From contig NZ_JHXZ01000019.1 in NCBI RefSeq assembly GCF_000621565.1, forward strand, positions 35,452 through 99,451: a stretch of DNA of 64,000 nt. Direction: 5' to 3'. The translations under genes and the position numbers were made by a program. The notes under the pieces are model-generated. The model was not told the DNA's origin. It was given only the letters and a program-made list of their open reading frames with translations, and did no database searches. This DNA comes from Butyrivibrio sp. LB2008 (GTDB taxonomy: Bacteria > Bacillota > Clostridia > Lachnospirales > Lachnospiraceae). This document shows, piece by piece, positions 27,994-36,509 of the stretch (position 1 is the stretch's first letter; every line of letters begins with the position of its first letter).

Positions 27994-28001
27994 GAATCTT
28001 A

Positions 28002-28436
28002 TCACTTAATTTCTATTATCATCTTGGAATCAGAAAGAACTTCATTCCCCGATTTTATTATATATTCTGCAGAAATCTCACGGATAATCCCGCTGTCTCC
28101 ATTCTTAAAATCAAGGCTCTTTGTGACAACTTCCATCTGCATGGATCCGTAAGGCGTTTTGTAATCCATGATATACTCTTCCGATCCGAAGATCATTTTG
28201 GAATTCATGGCTCCCGCCCGCACAACTTCAACACTCTTAAGATCTGTAGGCACAGTGACCGTGTTGGATATCTTTATTCTCTGGCCTCCCATGTCCTGTA
28301 TTTCATCATATACAATGATCACAGAACCATCGGCCCTGACCTCATATACACCTCTTGAGCTTGTGTCTATGCGTTCTTCTTCATTTCCGTCTCTTATGTG
28401 GATACCTGCCACATTTATCTCAACTTTTTTCTTCAT
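28002..28436 (-). CDS. DUF1934 family protein (YwiB-like)
   Basis: 144 residues forming a predicted all-beta barrel: alternating strands such as GVYEVRADGSVIIVYDE, KSVEVVRAGAMNSKMIF and GSMQMEVVTKSLDF match the DUF1934/lipocalin-like family. Its function is unknown. It begins 3 bases after the ispE stop, so it is in the ispE operon. Confidence 0.85.
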   Translation of the reverse strand: MKKKVEINVAGIHIRDGNEEERIDTSSRGVYEVRADGSVIIVYDEIQDMGGQRIKISNTVTVPTDLKSVEVVRAGAMNSKMIFGSEEYIMDYKTPYGSMQMEVVTKSLDFKNGDSGIIREISAEYIIKSGNEVLSDSKMIIEIK

Positions 28437-28439
28437 ATA

Positions 28440-29318
28440 TCACTCTTCAAACTTAGCCGGATTTATCGATGCCGATACAAATACTTCCGGAGCAAGCTTA
28501 CTTTCTACTACAGCCTTATATCCTGCCTCAGCAGTCTCTCTGCTATCAAAGATTCCGAAAACTGTAGGACCGCTTCCCGTCATAAACGCGCCGATAGCAC
28601 CCTCTTTTCTAAGGACCTCTTCAATTCTGCCAACTTCCTCATATTTCCCGGATGTGACATCCTCAAGAACGTTTCCGATAAGCGAGCACATCTTAGTAAG
28701 ATTGCCTTCTTCTATTGCAGCCTTGATTCCGTCAATATCAGGGTGCACTGTTATCTCTTTGTTATCAAGCTCTTTGTATACCCAGGCTGTCGAAACATCG
28801 ATTCCAGGCTTTGCTATTACTATATGGCAATCAGGCACATCTTTTATGGGAGTAAGCTCCTCTCCGATACCCTCTGCCAGAACGGTTCCGCCCATTATGC
28901 AGTAAGGAATATCGGCGCCCAGAGATACCGCCATCTCACAAAGCTCTTTTTTACTAAGTCCCAGTCCCCATAACTCATTAAGAGCAATATATGCCGCAGC
29001 GCCGTCCGTACTTCCGCCGGCCATTCCCGCCGCAACGGGTATTCTCTTAATAAGATGCATGGAAACACCTTTTTTCACATTAAACTTATCCTTGAGCTGC
29101 TTCGCAACCCTGCAGATAAGATTTCTTCCGTCTGTTGCGATCTTATCCGTAGACGCGGTAAGAACAATCTCTCCACTGTCATTATCTTCAAATGTGAGCG
29201 TATCATACAGATCCACATTCTGCATTATCATCTTAACGATATGATAACCGTCCTCTCGAACTCCCGTTACATCAAGTCCGAGATTAATCTTTGCGTATGC
29301 TTTTCTCTCAATCTTCAT
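28440..29318 (-). CDS. ispE: 4-diphosphocytidyl-2-C-methyl-D-erythritol kinase
   Basis: 292 residues. GHMP kinase motifs are visible: AYAKINLGLDV (8-18), the ATP loop PVAAGMAGGSTDGAAAY (about 92-108), and GAFMTGSGPTVFGIF near the C-terminus. It phosphorylates CDP-methylerythritol in the non-mevalonate isoprenoid pathway. DUF1934 follows after 3 bases. Confidence 0.96.
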   Translation of the reverse strand: MKIERKAYAKINLGLDVTGVREDGYHIVKMIMQNVDLYDTLTFEDNDSGEIVLTASTDKIATDGRNLICRVAKQLKDKFNVKKGVSMHLIKRIPVAAGMAGGSTDGAAAYIALNELWGLGLSKKELCEMAVSLGADIPYCIMGGTVLAEGIGEELTPIKDVPDCHIVIAKPGIDVSTAWVYKELDNKEITVHPDIDGIKAAIEEGNLTKMCSLIGNVLEDVTSGKYEEVGRIEEVLRKEGAIGAFMTGSGPTVFGIFDSRETAEAGYKAVVESKLAPEVFVSASINPAKFEE

Positions 29319-29415
29319 ACAATCAACACTCCGTAGTTATTTTCCTACATTTTCTCACTCCCAAACAACAACCTCAAGGAAAAAATAAAAAATTTAAAAA
29401 TTTTCGATATTTCGC

Positions 29416-29442
29416 TAAAGTTTTTTCCAAAAATGCCGATAT
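29416..29442 (+). promoter_or_regulatory. Sigma-28 (FliA/SigD) promoter
   Basis: TAAA (29416-29419), spacer of exactly 15 bases, GCCGATAT (29435-29442): this differs from the flagellar sigma factor consensus TAAA-N15-GCCGATAA at one base. The start codon of the downstream gene is about 70 bases on. Confidence 0.85.
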
Positions 29443-29512
29443 GGAGATTAGGTAAACCATAGTTTCGTTTCAGCGCGGTATTTAGTACCCTGTCGCAGAA
29501 AAGGAGTTCGAT

Positions 29513-30139
29513 ATGGGCGTAAACGGAATTACCGAGGTTACTAACAACATCGCAACAACCTATGCTTCCTCAGTCACTCCGTCAGTAGACGAGAAGAAAA
29601 AAGACGAAGAAGTAAAGGAAAAGACTCAGGCTGCAGCCGTGTACGAGAAATCGGAAGAAAGTGATGCCAAAAGCACATCTTCCGCAAAAGAATCGGACCG
29701 GACCAAGATCATCAAGCAGATGCAGGCAGATGTAGCAATGCGCCAACAGCAACTTTTGGGCATTGTTCAGAAGATGATGGGCAAACAGGCAAAGGCCTAC
29801 GGCATCGCCAATTCTGACAACGATGAAGACTCAATGTGGAAGTTCCTTGCAAAAGGCGACTTCACTGTGGATGCAGCGACCAAAGCACAGGCAGAGGCTG
29901 ACATTGCTGAAGACGGATATTGGGGCGTCAAACAGACCTCCGAGCGTATCCTCGATTTTGCTCAGACTCTAGCCGGAAACGATCCTGAAAAGCTTGAAAA
30001 AATGAGAGCTGCTTTTGAAAAGGGATATGCTCAGGCAGAGAAAACCTGGGGAGGCGAACTTCCCGAGATTTCCAAAAACACCTTTGATGCAGTCATGAAA
30101 GGCTTTGATGAATTAACCGGCAAAACTTCGACGGAATAA
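29513..30139 (+). CDS. Unassigned protein of a predicted flagellar (sigma-28) regulon
   Basis: 208 residues, no signal peptide or membrane helix. The N-terminal 65 residues are low complexity, rich in Lys, Glu, Ser and Ala. A helical C-terminal domain (about 66-205) contains RQQQLLGIVQKMMGKQAKAYG, MWKFLAKGDFTVD, YWGVKQTSERILDFAQTLAG and AEKTWGGELPEIS. ATG follows AAGGAG by 6 bases. The sigma-28 promoter puts it among late flagellar/chemotaxis genes although no flagellar gene is near. I do not recognise the function; a secreted or cytoplasmic motility factor is possible. Confidence 0.85.
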   Translation: MGVNGITEVTNNIATTYASSVTPSVDEKKKDEEVKEKTQAAAVYEKSEESDAKSTSSAKESDRTKIIKQMQADVAMRQQQLLGIVQKMMGKQAKAYGIANSDNDEDSMWKFLAKGDFTVDAATKAQAEADIAEDGYWGVKQTSERILDFAQTLAGNDPEKLEKMRAAFEKGYAQAEKTWGGELPEISKNTFDAVMKGFDELTGKTSTE

Positions 30140-30154
30140 TTTGTTGCTAGTAAC

Positions 30155-30188
30155 AAAAAGGAAGAGCTTTCGCGCCCTTCCTTTTTTC
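30155..30188. terminator. Bidirectional terminator
   Basis: AAAAAGGAAG (30155-30164) and CTTCCTTTTT (30177-30186) form a 10-bp stem with a 12-base loop; T-runs occur on both strands. It separates the sigma-28 gene from pyrD. Confidence 0.85.
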
Positions 30189-30193
30189 TTTGC

Positions 30194-31096
30194 TCAAACA
30201 ATCTTGCGAATATCGTTTATATCCTCAACATTGTACTTCTTCATATACTCTTCGATTCCCTCTACCACCTTCTCTGTAGTATAAGGATCATGGAAATTCA
30301 TTGCTCCTACTGCGATTGCTGTTGCACCTGCCATGATGAACTCAATCGCATCCTCTGCATTTGCGATTCCGCCCATTCCTATAACAGGGATATCAACTGC
30401 GTGAGATGCTTCATATACCATTCTTACGGCAACAGGCTTGATCGCAGGGCCTGACATTCCTCCGGTCCTATTTGCAAGTGCAAACTTTCTCTTATAAATA
30501 TCAATCTTCATTCCGGTGATTGTATTGATAAGCGAGATTGCATCTGCTCCTGCAGCCTCAGCAGCCTTAGCCATCTCAGAAATACTGGTGACATTGGGAC
30601 TTAGCTTCATGATGATAGGCTGCTTAGCAACTTTCTTGATCTTCTCGGTTATGTCATAGAGAGCATCCTTATTCTGTCCGAAGGCGATCGCTCCCTCTTT
30701 TACATTGGGACAAGAGACATTTATCTCAAGCATGTCAACGCGCTTTTCATCGCCAAGTCTCTCTACAACTTCAAGATAGTCCTCAACAGACTTTCCACAT
30801 ACATTTACTATGACTTTTGTGTCATATTTTTTCAAAAACTCAAGATCTCTTTCAACAAAAACATCTATTCCGGGGTTCTGAAGTCCGATCGCATTGAGCA
30901 TACCACCGTACACTTCCGCAACTCTCGGAACGGGATTTCCCGGCCACGGCACATTTGCAACACCCTTAGTCACAACCGCGCCAAGTTTATTAAGATCTAC
31001 AAAGTCCGAGTATTCCATTCCCGAACCGAATGTTCCCGAAGCCGTCATCACGGGATTTTTGAATTCTACGCCTGCTATCTTAACTTTTGTATTCAT
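30194..31096 (-). CDS. pyrD: Dihydroorotate dehydrogenase B, catalytic subunit
   Basis: 300 residues. The FMN-binding barrel motifs TASGTFGSGMEY, LEINVSCPNV with the catalytic Cys, IMKLSPNVT, IGMGGIANAEDA and AVGAMNF are those of class 1B PyrD. It oxidises dihydroorotate and passes electrons to PyrK. It starts 3 bases after pyrK. Confidence 0.96.
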   Translation of the reverse strand: MNTKVKIAGVEFKNPVMTASGTFGSGMEYSDFVDLNKLGAVVTKGVANVPWPGNPVPRVAEVYGGMLNAIGLQNPGIDVFVERDLEFLKKYDTKVIVNVCGKSVEDYLEVVERLGDEKRVDMLEINVSCPNVKEGAIAFGQNKDALYDITEKIKKVAKQPIIMKLSPNVTSISEMAKAAEAAGADAISLINTITGMKIDIYKRKFALANRTGGMSGPAIKPVAVRMVYEASHAVDIPVIGMGGIANAEDAIEFIMAGATAIAVGAMNFHDPYTTEKVVEGIEEYMKKYNVEDINDIRKIV

Positions 31097-31099
31097 ATA

Positions 31100-31879
31100 T
31101 CACATCTCCAAATCATCAGCATCAAATACGGGGCCGTCTGTACAAATTCTCGCATTATGAACGTGAGAATGCTCATCTATCTCTTTAGTCTTGGTTATGC
31201 ATCCAAGGCACGCGCCTACTCCGCACGCCATTCTCTCTTCAAGAGAAAGATATGCCTTAGCGCCAATCTCCTGTGCATATGCCTTGATTGCCCTTAGCAT
31301 CGGCATCGGTCCGCAGGCAAAGATAACATCACACTTAATGTTGTTTTCTCTCATTGCATCTATGACATTTCCCTTTGTTCCAACGCTTCCGTCTTCAGTT
31401 GCGATGTACATATCCGAATACTTCTTAAACTCCTCGGAAAGGAAAGTCTCACTGTTTCTGTATCCCATTACAGCGCTGACTTTTTCTCCCGAAAGCTTTT
31501 TGGCTGTCTCGATAAGAGGCGGTACTCCAATTCCTCCGCCCATTACGACAACATTTTTTCCTTTTGCCTTATCAAGAGGAAAACCGTTGCCGAGAGGGCC
31601 AAGTAACATAATAAAATCATCCGGCCTGTAAAGCGAAAACTCAGCTGTTCCGCTTCCGACAACTCTGTATACCAGTCTTAGCGCCGACCTCTCGGCATCT
31701 ACCTCGCATACGCTTATAGGTCTGGGTAAAAGAGTTGCCTTATTGGCGGGATATACTCCCACAAACTGCCCCGGAACAACATCTTTTGCAAAAGGTGTCT
31801 CAAGCCACAGCTCGTATATGCCTTCTGCAAGAAGGCCGCAGCTTAGTACCTTCGCTTCTTTTTTCATCTTGTTAGCCAT
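31100..31879 (-). CDS. pyrK: Dihydroorotate dehydrogenase B, electron transfer subunit
   Basis: 259 residues. FAD-binding segment LLPRPISVCEV, NAD-binding GGGIGVPPLIE, and a [2Fe-2S] cluster in ERMACGVGACLGCI with a further Cys near ARICTDGP. It moves electrons from PyrD to NAD+. It is immediately upstream of pyrD. Confidence 0.96.
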   Translation of the reverse strand: MANKMKKEAKVLSCGLLAEGIYELWLETPFAKDVVPGQFVGVYPANKATLLPRPISVCEVDAERSALRLVYRVVGSGTAEFSLYRPDDFIMLLGPLGNGFPLDKAKGKNVVVMGGGIGVPPLIETAKKLSGEKVSAVMGYRNSETFLSEEFKKYSDMYIATEDGSVGTKGNVIDAMRENNIKCDVIFACGPMPMLRAIKAYAQEIGAKAYLSLEERMACGVGACLGCITKTKEIDEHSHVHNARICTDGPVFDADDLEM

Positions 31880-31913
31880 CAGATCTCTCCTTATATCTTT
31901 ATTGCAAAATACA

Positions 31914-32915
31914 TTATTTCTCTTCGACGAATCCGTTCCTTACAAGATCGTCTATAGCTTCCTCGTCATAACTTGAGAACGCACCCGTAGAATCATCGCC
32001 GACATTATTATAGCCTGTGTGATCGTCATAGTACTTTACGTACTCTCTCCACTTTTCCTGGAGCGCACCGTCAATGTACCCTTCCTCATAAGTCCTAACG
32101 TAAACTGTCGCTTTCTTCGTAGGTGCAGCCGGCTCTACAAACGGTGTAAACTTAACGAAGTCATAGCCATGCTTATCAATAATAGCTCTCCAATCATCGT
32201 AAGTGATCTTCTCCGCGCCGTCTCCCAAAGGATCACTGTCGGAGCGGTAATAGACCAAATCGTCTCCTGCCATATCATATCTGATTCCTTCGGCAACATC
32301 AAGCTTGTCCTTGTTGAATTTATTGAAGGTAGCAAGAGATATTATTGTATCCGAATTTGTCTCTCCTACTTCTTTGACTATGGTTCCGTCTGTTGCGAAA
32401 TAGTACGTATCATAGCCTTCACACCTTACTACATTCTTGGGTTTACCGTCACTCAAAGTAAAGATATCGTAGATAACCGAATTATATCTTCCTCTCGCCT
32501 CAAGATCGGTATCGACAATATAAAATGTTGTACCAAGAATAAGTTCATCCGTACCGTCACCGTCAAGGTCCTTAATAAGATAGCCATATCTTGCATCAGT
32601 ATCCTCCATCATTTCGGGCGCTTTAATACAAGTGCTTTTAGAAACATCAACGCTACTCACATCGCCCTTTTCAACAGCGGCTTTAATCTCAGCAAGAAGA
32701 TCATCATACGATCCTTCCTGTCCTGCTGCTTCTGCATTCTCGCTTTCACTCTCGCTATCTTCCGTTACACTCTCCTCAGCGCCTGTATCACTGCTCTCTT
32801 CGCTGTCATCTACAGTCACCTGGGAATCGTTCGTATCATCAACCGCGCCCGGTATAGCATGACATCCGGTCAACACCGCGCATAACATAAGGATTCCCAC
32901 TACTTTTCTCTTCAT
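31914..32915 (-). CDS. Lipoprotein of unknown function inside the pyr cluster
   Basis: 333 residues. The signal peptide ends in a VLTGC lipobox (about 15-19). A Ser/Glu/Asp-rich spacer (about 30-70) leads to a soluble domain with YGYLIKDLDGDGTDELILGTTFYI, an EF-like/integrin-type acidic phrase seen in lipoproteins that read out a dissolved state, and a YYRSDSDPLGDGAEKITYDDW repeat. The role is unknown. It lies between pyrC and pyrK with 34-37 base gaps, so it is likely cotranscribed with pyrimidine synthesis genes although no link in function is visible. Confidence 0.8.
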   Translation of the reverse strand: MKRKVVGILMLCAVLTGCHAIPGAVDDTNDSQVTVDDSEESSDTGAEESVTEDSESESENAEAAGQEGSYDDLLAEIKAAVEKGDVSSVDVSKSTCIKAPEMMEDTDARYGYLIKDLDGDGTDELILGTTFYIVDTDLEARGRYNSVIYDIFTLSDGKPKNVVRCEGYDTYYFATDGTIVKEVGETNSDTIISLATFNKFNKDKLDVAEGIRYDMAGDDLVYYRSDSDPLGDGAEKITYDDWRAIIDKHGYDFVKFTPFVEPAAPTKKATVYVRTYEEGYIDGALQEKWREYVKYYDDHTGYNNVGDDSTGAFSSYDEEAIDDLVRNGFVEEK

Positions 32916-32952
32916 TTCGCTCTCCTTTCAAAACTTTTTTATTAAACATTTA

Positions 32953-34242
32953 TCATGCTTTATAAACAATCTTTCCCGAGCATATCGTATAAAGAACACG
33001 TGCAGGGAATTTCTCTCCCAAAAACGGTGTGTTTGTCGCCTTTGAATATGTCTTATCAAACACCCACTCCGTCTTATTGTCGAATATTACAAGGTCCGCC
33101 TTGCCTCCAACTTTAACACTTCCCGCATCCAATCCGTAGATCTTTGCAGGGCAGATTGTCATTCTTTTTAGCAACTCAGGAAGTGTCATGTACCCTTTAT
33201 CCACAATTTCCCTTATTCCGAGCAAAAGAGATGTTTCAATCCCGGTTATTCCGCTAGGAGCCTCTTTAATCGGCTTCTCTTTCTCTTCCTTGGAATGAGG
33301 CGCATGGTCTGTTGCTATCATCTCTATTGTGCCGTCTTTAAGGCCCTCGATTATGGCAAGCCTGTCAGATTCAAGTCTGAGCGGCGGATTCATTTTGGCC
33401 AATGTTCCGTGTTTAAGAACCGCATCCTCTGTAAGTGTGAAGTGGTGCGGAGTTGCCTCAGCGTATACCTTCACGCCTCTCTTTTTGGCCTGTCTGATAA
33501 GATCAACCGACTCTGCCGCACTTATGTGCTGAACGGTAATCTTTGCGCCTGTCCTCTCAGCAATTTCGATATCTCTTTTCACCATGGAAATCTCTGCTTC
33601 TCTGGGCGAGCCCTTGATTCCAAGCTTCTCTGCAACTGCTCCCGCATTGATTCCGTTGTCTGTTATAAACTTAGGATCTTCCTCATGAAGACTTACGACC
33701 TTATCAAGTGCCGCCGCTTTCTTGCAGACAGCCTCCATTATCTTCTCATCGGTTATGGGTTTTCCGTCATCTGTAAAAAGAACTGCTCCCGCATCGAGGA
33801 GTTTCTCCATATCAACCTGCTCTTTTCCCTCCATATTCATGGTCACGTTTGCGCAGGTGTACACGTTAATCCCTGTTTCTTTGCCCTTTTCAAGAACATA
33901 TTTTATTGTCTCGACATTATCCATATGAGGATTGGTATTTCCCATCATGACAACAGAAGTGAATCCGCCTCTTGCAGAAGCTCTCGCTCCCGTCTCGATA
34001 TCTTCCTTGTATGTAAAGCCGGGATCCCTAAAGTGAACATGTCCGTCCACAAGCCCCGCCGTTACTATCTTTCCGGCCACATCTATCACTTCGTTCGCGG
34101 AATCATGCGAAAGTTTTTCCACTTTTCCACAACCTTTATCCACAATATCCACAATTTTATCACCTTCAATGAGTATATCTTTATATCCTTCATAGCCTGA
34201 CTCAGGCTCGATAAGATATCCGTTCTTTAAAATCAGCATCAT
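32953..34242 (-). CDS. pyrC: Dihydroorotase
   Basis: 429 residues. Zinc ligands in DGHVHFRDPG, the carbamylated-Lys-type region, and the DHAPHSKEEK motif are typical of class I dihydroorotases. It closes carbamoyl aspartate to dihydroorotate. AAGGAG lies 4 bases before the first ATG and 7 before the second, so the protein may start one codon later, at 34239. It is the first gene of the pyrC-lipoprotein-pyrK-pyrD cluster and is divergent from plsC. Confidence 0.95.
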   Translation of the reverse strand: MMLILKNGYLIEPESGYEGYKDILIEGDKIVDIVDKGCGKVEKLSHDSANEVIDVAGKIVTAGLVDGHVHFRDPGFTYKEDIETGARASARGGFTSVVMMGNTNPHMDNVETIKYVLEKGKETGINVYTCANVTMNMEGKEQVDMEKLLDAGAVLFTDDGKPITDEKIMEAVCKKAAALDKVVSLHEEDPKFITDNGINAGAVAEKLGIKGSPREAEISMVKRDIEIAERTGAKITVQHISAAESVDLIRQAKKRGVKVYAEATPHHFTLTEDAVLKHGTLAKMNPPLRLESDRLAIIEGLKDGTIEMIATDHAPHSKEEKEKPIKEAPSGITGIETSLLLGIREIVDKGYMTLPELLKRMTICPAKIYGLDAGSVKVGGKADLVIFDNKTEWVFDKTYSKATNTPFLGEKFPARVLYTICSGKIVYKA

Positions 34243-34376
34243 GCTTCTCCTTGTAGTTTTGTTCTTTACCGCTTTGCCCTATTATACGACAAAAATAGTT
34301 TATGATGGGACTAAATTGTATGGTAAAATATGTTTTGAATAAGAGAATTATTTATAGAAACGAGGTTTTAGATTTT

Positions 34377-35114
34377 ATGATAAGATTTATCGCTGTAATT
34401 CTTTTTATCGTGATATTCCTCATCGTGAGTATCCCGATACAGCTTGTCCTTTTGATAATCAAGAAGTTCAATCCCTACGCTGTAAAAACAGCTTCTCTCA
34501 AGATTGTCGGATTCGCATTTAACGTTGTCATGCTACTAAGCGGCACAAAGGTTACCGTTATCGGTGAAGAAAATGTTCCAAAGGACCGCTCCGTTTTGTA
34601 TGTCGGAAACCACCGCAGTTATTTCGATATCGTAGTTACTTATCCACGTGTTCCCAGACCTACGGGCTATATTTCAAAAGACGTTATCAAAAAGATTCCC
34701 GTTCTCGGCTACTGGATGATCTTCCTCGATTGCTTGTTCCTCGACAGATCTGATATCAGAAAAGGTCTCGAGATGGTTCTTGCAGCTATAGATAAGGTTA
34801 AAAACGGCATCTCAATGTGCATCTTCCCCGAGGGAACCAGAAACAGCACCGACGCCCCAATGCTCGATTTCCACAAAGGAAGCTTCAAGATTGCCCAGAA
34901 ATCCGGATGCCCCATTGTTCCTATGGTAATCAATCACTCACGTGATATATTTGAGAATCATCCACCTTTCATCAAGGCAACTCACGTAGTTATAGAATAT
35001 TGCAAACCTATCGTAATCAGTGAACTCAGCAAAGAGGATCAAAGAAATATAGACGGTTACGTAAAGAAAATTATCGAAGATACTTACTTAAAGAATGAAA
35101 AACTACCGCTGTAA
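34377..35114 (+). CDS. plsC: 1-acyl-sn-glycerol-3-phosphate acyltransferase
   Basis: 245 residues from ATG 34377. A membrane helix at residues 2-28 is followed by the acyltransferase boxes NHRSYFD (H79, D84), FPEGTRN (about 149-155) and a downstream PMV motif. It adds the second acyl chain to lysophosphatidic acid in membrane lipid synthesis. The longest frame is 25 residues longer but has no good ribosome site; a modest GAGG lies 11 bases before the chosen ATG. Confidence 0.88.
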   Translation: MIRFIAVILFIVIFLIVSIPIQLVLLIIKKFNPYAVKTASLKIVGFAFNVVMLLSGTKVTVIGEENVPKDRSVLYVGNHRSYFDIVVTYPRVPRPTGYISKDVIKKIPVLGYWMIFLDCLFLDRSDIRKGLEMVLAAIDKVKNGISMCIFPEGTRNSTDAPMLDFHKGSFKIAQKSGCPIVPMVINHSRDIFENHPPFIKATHVVIEYCKPIVISELSKEDQRNIDGYVKKIIEDTYLKNEKLPL

Positions 35115-35122
35115 AAAATTGA

Positions 35123-35182
35123 AAAAACACAGGAATGCTGACTTCTCTGAGCAACGTCGAAAGGAAGCATTCCTGTGTTTTT
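35123..35182. terminator. Bidirectional terminator downstream of plsC
   Basis: A 17-bp perfect stem: 35123-35139 (aaaaacacaggaatgct) and 35166-35182, with T-runs on both ends. It ends plsC and is also downstream of the ddl gene on the other strand. Confidence 0.85.
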
Positions 35183-35268
35183 GAAATTGATAAAAATCAG
35201 CGCGCAGACGAACACAAGCATTTTCAGATATATGCCGCTGTGCCCTTAGGCGAATCCCCCATGAAGCC

Positions 35269-36477
35269 TTATCCTTTGCTTCCCTTGGAGCCTCCGCCAA
35301 GCTTAACGCCTTCAAGTACGTTTGTCTCGAAAGAGTAAACCACTTTGTGGTTCTCTCTGTCAGCCTTGAGTGCAAGCTCGATCATATTGTCCAAAAGATG
35401 CTCATACTTCATTCCGAGAGGCTCCCAGAGATAGAATGAAAGTGAACCCGGAATAGTATTGATCTCGTTGAAATAAACTTCGTTAGTCTCCATGTCAATC
35501 ATGAAGTCGATTCTTGAAACACCTGAACAGCCGAGTGCGATGAATGCGTCAACAGCCATTGTTCTGATCTTATCGCGCATCTCGTCGGAAATGTCTGCAG
35601 GAATCTTTCTCTTAAGAGAAGCCATTCCCTTGCTTCCGCCTGATTTAGCACCCTTTGCAGATCCCTTTGATCCACCGCCGATGTACTTATCTTCGAAACT
35701 GAGAATCTCGTCAGAGTTGATAGGCTCTTCACACTCAGATGCCTCTGCTGACTCGTAGTCGCCGAGAACCGAGCAGTTGATCTCTTTAAGCTTGGAAATA
35801 GCATGCTCAACAAGGATCTTCTTGGAGAACTCAAATCCAAGGTCAAGAGCTTCAAGAAGAGATGCTCTGTCTGAAGCCTTCTTGATCCCTATACTTGAAC
35901 CAAGGTTAAGAGGCTTTATGATAACGGGATACTCAAATGTCTTCTCAATCTTTTCTACAAGTGAGTCAACATCCTCGTAGTCCTTCCATGTGTAGCATTT
36001 GCAGTCAAGAACGGGAATATTGTTGTCCTTAAGAACTGTCTTCATAACATACTTGTTCATTCCGACAGCTGATGAAAGAACATCACATCCAACAACGGGA
36101 AGTCCAAGTGTAGCAAGGAATCCCTGAAGTGTTCCGTCTTCCACGTTTGTTCCGTGAACGATAGGGAATGCAACGTCAACCTGAGTCATAACGTTGTTTC
36201 CGAACTTCTTCATGGGGTATCTGACAAGATTAACCTTATCATTTTCTTTTACCCATACAACCTGTGTGCTCTTGGCAAGAAGCTGAGTAATATGTGTGTA
36301 CTCCTCGATCTTGTCGATGTCCTCTCCGACATAGAAATCGTTGTTCTTTGTGATATAGACAGGCACTACATCATATTTTTCCTTATTGATATGTCCTATT
36401 GCCTGAATTGCAGAGATAATGGAAATCTCATGCTCTGTACTTTTTCCGCCAAATAAAACCGCAACTTTTAGCTTCAT
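35269..36477 (-). CDS. ddl: D-alanine--D-alanine ligase with Gly/Ser/Lys insert and tail
   Basis: 402 residues, longer than the usual 350-370. ATP-grasp motifs are intact: LFGGKSTEHEISI (8-20), IIKPLNLGSSIGI (186-198), and MIDMETNEVYFNEINTIPGS. A Gly/Ser/Lys/Ala-rich stretch at 267-284 lies in the omega-loop region before SLKRKIPADI, and the protein ends in a matching GGGSKGSKG tail (394-402). These are low-complexity additions not needed by the fold. It makes D-Ala-D-Ala for peptidoglycan. It is 32 bases downstream of murF. Confidence 0.93.
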   Translation of the reverse strand: MKLKVAVLFGGKSTEHEISIISAIQAIGHINKEKYDVVPVYITKNNDFYVGEDIDKIEEYTHITQLLAKSTQVVWVKENDKVNLVRYPMKKFGNNVMTQVDVAFPIVHGTNVEDGTLQGFLATLGLPVVGCDVLSSAVGMNKYVMKTVLKDNNIPVLDCKCYTWKDYEDVDSLVEKIEKTFEYPVIIKPLNLGSSIGIKKASDRASLLEALDLGFEFSKKILVEHAISKLKEINCSVLGDYESAEASECEEPINSDEILSFEDKYIGGGSKGSAKGAKSGGSKGMASLKRKIPADISDEMRDKIRTMAVDAFIALGCSGVSRIDFMIDMETNEVYFNEINTIPGSLSFYLWEPLGMKYEHLLDNMIELALKADRENHKVVYSFETNVLEGVKLGGGSKGSKG

Positions 36478-36509
36478 AATAACCCTCTTTCATTTTATTT
36501 CTTTTTTTA

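Noticed and set aside
32019..32885. Long plus-strand frame of 288 codons
   Set aside because: It is antisense to a lipoprotein gene with a signal peptide and a ribosome site; its own product is low in plausible motifs.
33295..34200. Plus-strand frame of 301 codons
   Set aside because: Antisense to pyrC, whose catalytic motifs are complete; the product is Cys/His rich without a domain.
34243..34376. PyrR-type attenuator before pyrC
   Set aside because: No anti-terminator/terminator pair could be seen in the short divergent gap.
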